Below are positions 46,001 through 58,000 of a stretch of DNA of 64,000 bases, piece by piece. Made by a program: the position numbers and the translations under genes. The notes under the pieces are model-generated. The model worked only from the letters and a program-made list of their open reading frames with translations, searched no databases and had not been told where the DNA came from. The stretch's first letter is position 1. The number at the start of each line of letters is the position of its first letter. This DNA comes from Mytilus edulis (Eukaryota; Mollusca; Bivalvia; Mytilida; Mytilidae), in assembly GCF_963676685.1 (NCBI RefSeq), contig NC_092356.1, positions 43,735,601 to 43,799,600 of the forward strand, in the 5' to 3' direction.

Positions 46001-49000
46001 AAAAAAATTATTTGAAATGAATGATGACCACAGAAATTAGTGAGAATTTAATAGGTTTTGGCAATAATGAGGATATTATAATAACAAGGGAAAAGTAACC
46101 ATGCAACATCATATCTTTGAAACCCTCCCTTGAAAACAATCATTACTACTAATTTATTATGTAGGATATCTGTTTTGTTTGATGTATGCTACAGGTATAA
46201 AGAGATTCAGTCATGGCGTATTGAAAAAAAACTTGAGTTGCATAATAACCATGACGATGTGTTTAATGTAGAGATACATTCACTTCTGACTTGTAATAAT
46301 CATAAGAATTGTACTAGTATTGTTACAGTAATGGAATGTACCATAACCCCTTCAACATATAGTACTGTAAACTGTCATAATATTCCCATGCCAAAGTTGT
46401 TATATAGAGGAGAAAGCGGATTTTTCATTTTTCTTAAATCTATATCCTTGATTAAGTTGATCATTTTTGAAAAGAAAATTCAGAAATGTTGTGTCAATTG
46501 ATTACACCCTGACTAAATATTAGGGATTTTTTTTACTTTGACGTTTAAAGAATTACTTAGTTACAAGTGCAGATGTGCTCAGTTTGTGTCCAAAACTTTG
46601 GAGTGTTAATTGTTTAAAGTGATTTGTCTGTCCAAACTTAGAAAGAGCCATGATAAGTGTTTCTAGATTAATCAAAGTTACTGATGGTGAAATCTTTCAA
46701 TTGCAGTTTCGTGAAGGAATTGAGGAAAATCAATCTATAACAGATTCCTTAAGGAATTGGATTTGATGGATATAATTTATTTGGATTTAGTTTTCAAATT
46801 TCATCAGCTTCATTTTGACTGTTAAAAGGCTTTTAATTGCAACAAGTTGAAGGCGGTTAATATAGTACCAACATCTGAGTCTAATAACATTGGAATTTGG
46901 AATTTATCTGATCTGTTAATATTAATGAACAAGGTTAATATGTGAAAAAAATATTTGAAAAATATTTAATCGCAGTTAGTGCCATTACCATTTTGTTAAA
47001 AGAAAACATATTGCAGTTTCTTTTTAATTAAGATTCTGTTCAGGAGTGTAGCTGTTCCATTAACAAATGATTAATGCCATTTTTACTATGGAGAAAATAA
47101 CACTATGAATGAAATCTAGAAACCTTTTTTACACTTACTGGAATAATATTACATTTTAAGAAAATACAATACTTAAATTGTAAAGTTGAGAGATTTTAGT
47201 TGTATTGAGAAGAGGATATTTAATGTGAGAAGTTATTTGAAACATGAATGGTGAACCTTTATTTTGGATATCATATTGCTGCATTTGAGAACTTTTCGGA
47301 ACATAATTAATATGCTAATAATGATTTATTGTACTAGAGTGAGATGATTTTTTTTGTGAGAAATTCATGATTATTGATTGTTAAATAGATTAAGATTTGA
47401 TGCGAAATAATAACGTACATTTTTAATGTCAAACTCAGCTGTTTCCATGTTTAAAAAAACAATCGTTGAAGGGTATTGTATACATGTATAACTGCATTCT
47501 GGCAATGGATATGGATTTAAAAAGACTATGCATGTCACATTTTTTGTTTCAAATACATGTAAAAGAAATGTGATCTGTTTTGTTGAATTCTGTGTGAAGT
47601 AAAATTTGGATAGCTTGGATAAACTTATAAATACTTGACAATACATTTTAAAGTACAATGTGTACATGTAGCTTGGCTGCAAAAATATGGAAATTTTTGA
47701 AACCGTAAAAAAATTCTGAATTCATGAGCTGATGAAAATGTAATTTTGTCTTCATATGTGTATAAGGATTAAAAAAAGTTGTGTTGCATAATAGTGTAAT
47801 TTTGATTTTACATGTATTTAATAATGGCTAAAAGGAATATTAATGATACAAATTTGTGCTCTGAAAAGTTTGATTATCAAATCTATTCTTGTAAAAGGGT
47901 GCTTTTTACATTGCAACCAGAACAGAACTGTATGTGTCGCTAATGAATAGCTGTAAGACGATACTGGGCTCAACATTGAGTTAATTTATTAGATTAATGT
48001 ATTTCATTGGCTCTGACAAGGTTGAAAAACCCCTATTAATTAAATAATGAATATAAAGTCAAAGACTTCTGTTGCATAATAACAATATACACTGCAATTT
48101 AAAAGTTAATGAAATGGAATTAATCGGCTGCAAAGATCATTTGGTGAATAGGATTACTTGAATTGTGGTTTACTTAATGAATATATGTGTGTGATAAATG
48201 ATCAATACGAAACTTGCATCTTTTTACTATAAAGTGTGAACAATGAATAAGGAATTAGTCCTAGAAAGGAAGGAACATTTGTCTGACCCTGTGTACATGC
48301 ATCGTAGGATGAGACTACATAATATATCATTAATGAGGCAGTACAGATTAGAAAGTAAATACTTAGTTATCTCCCTTGATTTGTAGGATTTGTTTTCAGT
48401 GTCCTTGTCATAATACAAACATCATTTTTTTAATGCCCCATTTATTATGCCCCATTTATGGGCATTATGTTTTCTGGTCTGAGCGTCCTTTCGTTCATCT
48501 GCCTGTCTGTCCGTTTGTCCTGCTTTAGGTTAAAGTTTTTGGTCAAGGTAGTTTTTGATGAAGCTGAAGTCCAATCAACTTGAAACTTAGTACACATGTT
48601 CTCTATAAAATGACCTTTCTAATTATAAGGCTTAATTAAAGTTTCGACCCCAATTTCACAAACCACTGATCATAGAAAATGAAATTGTTAATCAGGTTAA
48701 ATTTTTGGTCAAGGTATAGTTATTGATGAAGTTGAAGTCCATTCAACTTGAAACTTAGTACACATGTTTCCCATGATATGATCTTTCTAATTTTTATGCT
48801 AAAGTTTGATCCCAATTTCAAGGTCAACTGAACATGGAAAATTATATTGTGAGTGGGGCACTATGTGTACTATGGACACATTCTTGTTACTCTATACTTT
48901 TACATTATTGCTACATATGATTTACGGATGATTGCATAATGCCACCAAATAGCAAAAGATAATTTTGTGGGAGTGCTACATCAAAAATTATTCTTTTTAT

Positions 49001-52000
49001 TCAAAATTAAATATTAAAAAACAAGACAAGTAATTGATGTCAAAGGGCAGATCGAGGATTTATTGATTAGGGGGATTGTAGGGTCCCAACATCCAAAACA
49101 TTATGTTTGACAGTGTAAAAAATCTTCTAAGAGACAAACAAAGGTTTCACCTCACTTCTAATAATAACATTTCAAATTTGCCTGTTTCTTTACAATACAT
49201 TACAGTTACATTGTTACTTCCAAAAAAACATATAAATAAATTCTCTAAATATCTTGTAGCCTAAGTCTACTGTAGAGTTTCTGACCAGAGATGAGTAGAC
49301 AGATCTTAACAAATGTATGAGAAACTTGTATACATTGACTCATATATGAAACCACCCACTTTAAAACAATTAAAATGAAAGTGACTATTTCCCTTAGCAT
49401 ACTTATAGTAAGTGGTGACTACATCTAATCACTTTAAAGTTGTGACCATACACTGAAATAGTTGCTGTTTTATTGAATTATTTTGGGAGTTTTCAGAATT
49501 TTCATACTTCTGTGCTCTTATTGGTTATAATGACATCATGGTGTGAAGGAAGACATTAAACCTTTTTCCCATGGCTAAAAATTAAAGTTATTTATCTGAA
49601 TAGGTTTGACTTAATTTTCCATAACAAATGGCAATCACTGCATCTATATATCACAGCTTAGAAACTTTTATAATACAATTTTTCAAACAGAAACAATATA
49701 AATTACATATATCATGTATATACTGTGCATTCAGGAATGAAATTGCATATTAAATATAAGAAAGCTAAGATTTGTGCATTCATGTATCATCTAGTACATT
49801 TTTTTTTATTTTTACCAACCAACTAATATGTCAACAATGGCTTAGAATTGCATGTAAAATTATCAAATACACATACTTGAATTTCATCAAATCCTTATAA
49901 TAAATTTAAAAAAAAAGCAAAACAGACAAACTGGAAAAAATTCAAAGCGGTCACCAAAATGTCCGATGACTTTTTACCAGAATTTCTGCCCCTTAGTGAA
50001 ATTTTTTAACAAGTGTAAACATTATTTGCAAGTGAACTAATAATAAGCTCAGGAACCTGTGATCTTGATAACCCTTCACTAGAAGGTTCAAGAATGCTAA
50101 AAGCTTTATAAAAGTCACAGGGAGCTCAATATATTTACTGAGATTTTTATACTTGTAAATGATGAGTTTATTAAAAGTAACAGGTTTTCGTACAAGAATT
50201 ATTGTTTAATTAAGTGTCATATGGAATTTGTTAGCTTCACATCAAACAATTTGTTCTCTAAGTGTATTCCTGTAGTAGTTAATGTGATATGAAAGCAAGA
50301 TTAAGACTTTTTAGTTGTATAATTATTTTACTGCTCTTTTACAGTTCTCATTTGTGTAAACATGGTAAAGGATATCTCAAAATTACAGTAAATTGGCATT
50401 CTTCAACCTTTTGCATTAATATTAATGATATTCCTAAGTAAATGAAATAAAAATAATAGCTAACTAACATGTAATGACAAAAAAGTGTTCTATAAAAGTA
50501 TATATATATAATTAAATTATGTTTTTGACATGAAAACAAAATTATGTTTACATGACCCAGGGTACATATAGTTCATTTTATTTTAAATGCATTATTCCAG
50601 AATTCAATGCTTTTTGTTAAAGTTAGATTTTGGGCTTATGCAAAATTTGGCTAAGTCAATCCAAGCCTGAGAAAGAGAAACCCTTGAAGTACTTATTTTT
50701 TTATGAGCTGGAAATTTAAATAAAAATGACTGCATCCTTGATATTTCATGGCACGTATATCATGTATATGACTATGGCTTAGCTGGGGATAAACTCAATA
50801 TGGAATGTCTAAAGTAGATCAAGCTCTGACTCCTCTCAATCTAAAGAAATCTTAATATTTTTGAAAAAGTGTAAAAGACTTCCTGTCAACACCATATTAA
50901 AGGACAAAAAAATCTGTGATCAAAATTAAGACGACAACAACTTACAAAGTTCCTAACTTATGACTGTGTGTGGGTGCATTTAGTTATTTGACATTTGCTA
51001 TAAGTTGAAAATTTCATGTCATTTCTTTATTTACCTGTAAAAAAATGTTATAATATATATTTAGAGATTATGTAACAATTATCAGGTTTAGTTCACTAAC
51101 TGTTTATCAATTATGTACATGTATATGATACCTGTAAAATTTACAGGAATTATAAAGTTAAGATAGTATATGAGTTAATCCTTCCAAAGATATGTTATCT
51201 AAGCAAAAAATCCAGACTTTTGCCTATTTGTGTTTAACGAAAAATAGGTAATATTATAGTACTAGGTTTACAAAAAAATCCCAAATTGTTCTCCATAGGT
51301 TTACAATTCTATATTAAAGTATATACATCTCAACCTTGATAACAAACTGCCATTAAGTCTAAACTGAAACTATGAATTTCCAGTACGCTTGTATACAAAT
51401 TTTATCAAAACATTAAAGGCAAGTACGTATTCAGGATACAACAAAATTTGTTCACCATATTGAAGGTATTAATATACTTGAAAAAAGCTTATCAACAGAA
51501 ATATATTAAACAGATATAGTGAAACCAAGAACACAGATAGTCATAAATATTCAAATAAATAATTGTTTCTTCTTTCAGTGTGCCAGCAATGGTTAGTTCA
51601 TGAAGATGGAGCTTTAGCCTATCAATTACAGAATAAAGAAAGTAAGTCATTATAGAAATAAAAAGGTGTGATATAATTGTAATTGGCAATGAAACGACTC
51701 TCCACCAGAGACCAAATGACAAGGAATTTAACGACTATCGGTCACCATACGGCCGTCAACAATGAGCAAAACCCATACCTCATAGTCTCTTTGTTTTCAT
51801 TGTTCCTTTATAAAAAAAAATTCTTTATTCTTCATCCCATTGAGATGTCACTGTTATAAAGAAAATGACTGAGAATAAGCAAATATGATGTAGTTCTGCA
51901 GACAACTTTTAACTTTCAGGTTTTGCACTATGATTAGCTAAACTGGATCTGCGTAAATTCTCATATTCTTCCCTCCCTTAAATCTGAAAAAACAAGGCAC

Positions 52001-55000
52001 CCTCTTAAAAACACCAAAAGGTTACATATTTGTTAACACTATGCAAAGTATAAATTTTTATTTTATTTTCCCAGTTGATTTCCACTATGGGTTGAACAGA
52101 TATAACAGGAGAACTATATTTAAACCTTTTCATATTATTTTCTCCAGTTGATTTCCACTATGGATTGAACAGATATAGCAGGAGAACTATATTTAAACCT
52201 TTTCATATTATTTTCTTCAGTTGATTTCCACTATGGATTGAACCGATATAGCAGGAGAACTATATTTAAACCTTTCATATTATTTTCTCCAGTTGATTTC
52301 CACTATGGATTGAACAGATATACATGATATAACAGGAGAACTGTATTTAAACCTTTTCATATTATTTTCTCCAGTTGATTTCCACTATGGATTGAACAGA
52401 TATAGCAGGAGAACTATATTTAAACCTTTTCATATTATTTTCTCCAGTTGATTTCCACTATGGATTGAACAGATATAGCAGGAGAACTATATTTAAACCT
52501 TTTCATATTATTTTCTCCAGTTGATTTCCACTATGGATTGAACAGATATACATGATATAACAGGAGAACTGTATTTAAACCTTTTCATATTATTTTCTCC
52601 AGTTGATTTCCACTATGGATTGAACAGATATAGCAGGAGAACTATATTTAAACCTTTTCATATTATTTTCTCCAGTTGATTTCCACTATGGATTGAACCG
52701 ATATAGCAGGAGAACTATATTTAAACCTTTCATATTATTTTCTCCAGTTGATTTCCACTATGGATTGAACAGATATAGCAGGAAAACTATATTTAAACCT
52801 TTCATATTATTTTCTCCAGTTGATTTCCACTATGGATTGAACCGATATAACAGGAGAACTATAAGAGATGACATTCCAGTGGCTCGTGTCGTACAGGATG
52901 ACGAGGAGGTCATTCAACAACAGGAGAGGTTTCAGGAACTAGAGGCCCTCAAAGCTCAGTAAGTAAAAAATAGATATAAGAAGATGTAGTATGAGCGCCA
53001 ATGAGACAACTTTCCATCCAAGTCACAATTTATAAAAGTAAACCATTATAGGTCAAAGTAGGGTCTTCAACAGGGGACTTGTCTCACACTGAAAAGAAAG
53101 CTATAATGGGCCCAAAAAAGACTAGTGTAAAACCATTCAAACAGGGAAACCAACAGTCTAATCTATATAAAAAACGAGAAACACATATGAACCACATCAA
53201 TAAACAACAACAAATACTGGACATCAGGTTCCTGACTTAGGACAGGTGCAAACAATTGCATTGGGTTTAGAAGTTTGATTGACCTTAATGTTCACACTTT
53301 CTGATAACAGTACTTGTTATAAAGATACTTGTTATAATAATCAGACAAAGTCACAGAGGGTTGCTTGGGAAAATTGACAGTTAGTAGGACTATTTGTTCC
53401 TTAACTGTAAATTTAAAGGTGATTTATATTTGTCTAGTCCATAGGTATCTCTTTCAGTCATAATTTACAGGTCTGTAGCCAGGAATTTCCAAGGGGGGGT
53501 TCGTTGGACTCATGAACTCGACTTCAACAGTCACAATTTGAACAAAGCGTGGACTTTAACAGTGCTTATTTGATTTCAAGGGGGGGTTCGTCCGAACCCC
53601 CCAAACCCCCCTGGCTACGGGTATGATTTATCAGAGAGATGGCTTATTTTGTGGGAAAAAGACATTCAGAACTTGTGAATATTTGCCCCTTTACTGTTAA
53701 TTTTTTAGACTTTCAATTTTGTTTGATCTTTAGGTATCTCCATCAGTTGTTATTTATTAGAGAGGTGGCTGATTGTGAGAAAAAAGACATTCATGAGGAC
53801 TATGTGTTCCCTTACTGTAAATTTTATGGTGATTTAATTTGATCTACTGTAGTCCATAGGTCACATCTCTTTCAGTTGTAATTTATCTAAGAGATGGCTT
53901 AATATTTTGTGTGAAGACAAAACCATTCAGAATCTGGAAGGTCTATTTGTCCCTCTACTGTTAATTTTAGGACTTTCAATTTTGTTTGATCTATTGATAT
54001 CTCCTTCAGTTATTATTTATGAGAGAGGTGGCTGATTGTGAGAAAATATAGATTCAGGAGGACTATTTGTAACTGAATTCCTTTATTTAAATTTTTTGGA
54101 CTATTTGATTTGAATTAGTCCATAGTCACATCAATTTCAGTTGTTATTTATGAAAGAGATGGCTGTTTTTGTGGGAAACGACAATTAGAAGGACAACTGG
54201 TATTTGTTCCTGTACTTTTTAATTTTTGGGCCTTTAGTTCAGTCTAATCCATAGGTATCTCTTAAAGTTGTAACTTATCAGAGAGATGGCTGAGAGATTT
54301 GTAATTCATATTATAAAACCTAGTATGATTTGATATGACTATCTTGTTGATTAGTTTTATCATAGTTGTGAATGCGGATACACCTGTAGCCTAGAGTCAG
54401 GTGTTTGGGTCTAGGCCAAACTATTTTTTTCTGATGGCATAAAATGACTGATCAAAAAATATTTGTAAACAAATGCGTAATTAGTGTAACCTCCCTTCCA
54501 CTTATATAATATGTTACATATATACCTTAGGTTAACTTAGTGCATCAAAGTTTTAGAGTTTCTTTGAATTTTTTTAGTGTGAATTAAAATTTAAAAGTTG
54601 TATCTTATATGAAATAAGAATAAATGCATTGTAAAACACCTTTAGCCTACACTATTTTGAGATTTCTATAAATTAAATATTTGATGTAATACAAGGTGAG
54701 ATCATTGAAAAGTAAAATAATGTAACATTGGTTTACAGAAAATCAGGCTTGCAATTTGTGAACTCTTTGTCAATTTTAGAATTTAAACATATATGTTATT
54801 AGCAAAATTATTTGGAATTCATAAGAATAAAAGGAGATGGGGTATGAGTCATTGAGACATCAATCCAACAACATAAATAACAAAAAAACCACAGCTTGAG
54901 GGAAACATACAGTCTAAAACTTGCAACATGTAAATTTCTAATTTCTTGCATCTTTTAGCCTTTTAGCAAATTAACTGTTGCAACTAAGTGTTTTCCATTA

Positions 55001-58000
55001 TACTGACACTCCCAGTATCTGATGATTCAATAAACAATTACAGGTCACTGTAATGACTGTATGGCCTTTAAGAATTAGCAAAACCATATATGTATTAAGA
55101 TAGGCCCTATTATAAAACAATTCCAATGAAAAAACCACTAATGGTCTAATTTACACTACAACAATGAGCAAAAAACAAATGTAGCAACCAACAACTGATT
55201 ACAGGACCCTGACTTATGAAAATTACCGTTACACAAACCTAGATGGCAGGTTTAACATGTTTATGAGTACTCAAACTTACCAGCAAATCTAGACAGGAAG
55301 TACACTTTAAGCTCTATGATGTTTACCATTGTGTAACTCGGACAATATTCAAATTTTGAACTTTTGTGATACCATCGCAAACAAAACTTGTAACAACTGG
55401 ACATTGAAAGTTAATTATTTTGCTATCCATTTTCTCTCCTTAAAAGATATTTATATTCTTTTTCACAGAGCTGAAGAAGATGAGGAGGTTGCTAGGAGAG
55501 TGACAGAAGAACTAATGAGTGAGGAAGAAGCTCACAAGAGACAGCGAGAAATAGAAGATGAGGTAACATGATTGGCACATGACAATCAGTAGCATGTGTG
55601 TCATATGATAGTTATATAATTCTGCATTTAGAATTATTTTCTTCTTCTGTAGATTCATTAATATTTGTTAGATATCAATTTTTTTAGGATTTTGTGTGAA
55701 CAGAGAGACTACGAGTTGTAATATTCAACCAATTACAACTTTTCTTATGAATATCTGCAGACTTTTGTAAAACCACGAAATCAAATATCCGCAAAAATGC
55801 AAGTTTTACTCAATCCATGAAAACTGGTACCCACGAAAATAAATATATCCCTAGTATATTATTTACTACATGTAGAGCAATCAAAGGTCAGTGAGACATA
55901 ATAATTCTCTATTGTGAGGAAAATTAGACTGATTCAAGTGGGGAAATTCTATAAGAGGGAATCTATATGATCAGCATAGCTTGATTAATTGAAAGTAAGT
56001 ATTTGGAAGCAGGCGTGCTATGAGAGAACCACCAGGTCACTGACCATTGACAAGAAAACTGACAATCCCATCCATTAAGATTGGAGTCAAAAGCAACAGC
56101 CTTATTAGGGGTTCAAACTTATAGCATCAGAGTTGACAGGCCAAATAAGAAGATGACCACTTGGCCATTGAGGTACTGATCACTGTGTAGAAATTAACTC
56201 ATGACAGTATTGTGGCCAATGATAAGGGAAGACAATGAGAATCATATATCTGAACACTTATTGGAATTGATAATCAGCAAATATACAAAACTGCAAAAAA
56301 TTGATATATGAAAATCAGTACCATATGTTTCTATGAAAATAATTTTTTTCTATAATGATGATGTAAATGAAATTGATATAAACATTTGCTTGATCAAAAG
56401 TTACATACAATTGTGTTTTACATACAATTCTTAATGTCTTACATATCTGTTGCTTTCAGGAAGTAGCAAGAACAGTTCAGGAAAAAGAAAAGAAAAAATA
56501 TGAGAAATATGTAGAGAAACAGAGATTGAAAGAACTTAAATCAGAGCGTAAAATATTAGAGAAACAGTTAGAACAACATACGCAGGATGCTCGGTTGACT
56601 CTCCGATCTAGTCAAGAAGCAGGTACATCAGATGAAGGTAATGAGTGAGTGTTAGACCTCTAGACACGGAGGCACGTAGAAAATTCTGGCTTTTCTTCTG
56701 ATAGTGCTCTTGTATAGAGGAGCAGTTACTCTACACTCATCCTCCTGTCTTGATGTTAAGTATCACCATTTCTTACAGCGTGAATAATTCATGTGTTCAT
56801 CAGTTTTCTTGATATTGGTTAAATCTAAAATGTAAAGTATTATAATAGCCTTTAAATCAAAAAAAGTTAAGCTTTAATCAAAACTGCTTTAGTTTTTCTT
56901 CATAGGAAATAATTCTGTAATGTACGCTATCACTATATTGTTAAAAAATTGTTGCTATTGAAAGCAAAACTTCTTGCATAGCATTTAGATAAGTCTATAG
57001 TAAAATATCTCTGAGTCAAGTTTTATTTTACTTAGGCAAGTTTAATTTCAACAACCAGGTAGTTTATTAAATGTTCTCTTTTTTTTTTAAACTACTGTTA
57101 CTATTAGAAAGGTATTGACCACTATTAAGAAAATTGTTGAACACATGAATGGTCAATTTCATTGACCAGATTTAACATGGAGCTTTTTATATTGTCTTTG
57201 CTTTTAGCTATAGTACACACTGCAATCAAATATTAGGCCAACAAAACAAATATGTGTATTTCATGTCTTCTGTTCCAAACTTGAAATTCAATCAGATGTG
57301 ACACATATATTTCAGTCTTTTTATAGGTTTGAATTTTTTTAGTAAGCTTTGTTTGCCTTTATAATATTAAAATTTTGTAACAAGAAAAAATAAAGAAACA
57401 ATATTTATTTATTCTCTCCACAAATCTATATTTTGGAAAAATATGAAAAGATGATTTACAACTGTTTTGTTTCTACCCTAATGTAACATGACATACACAT
57501 ATTTATTTTTGGACCTATTATTATACCCCTGCTTTGAAAAAAAGGGGGGTATACTGTTTTACTTCTGTCTGTTCTTTCCGTCAGTCCGTCAGTCCATCCG
57601 TCCCATGAATATTTTTCGTCACATTTTTCTCAGGAACTACACTACCAGGATTTCTGAAATTTGGTTTCAGGCTTGATATAAGTCAGCTATACGGTGTGAT
57701 GCGTTTTCAGATTCATCACTCCACAACTTCCTGTTAACCGAACACTTGTTTGATTTTACACATGATAGCCAAGTTGAAAATTTTTCGTCACATTTTTCTC
57801 AGGAACTACAATACAAGGATTTCTGAAATTTGGTTTTAGGGTTAATATAAGTCAGCTATACTGTGTGATGCGTTTTCAGATTCATCACTCGACAACTTCC
57901 TGTTTACCGAACACTTGCATATTTTTACACAATTAATATTATCCACTTGCGGTGGGGGTATCATCAGTGAGCAGTAGCTCGCAGTTTCACTTGTTTTCAC

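Noticed and set aside
46130..46501. 123-residue plus ORF in CCDC50 intron 1
   Set aside because: No family motif; composition follows AT-rich background; no independent support.
52062..52862. Regular spacing that could suggest a CRISPR array
   Set aside because: The whole 73-bp unit is repeated, with no unique spacers, and it overlaps a eukaryotic exon.
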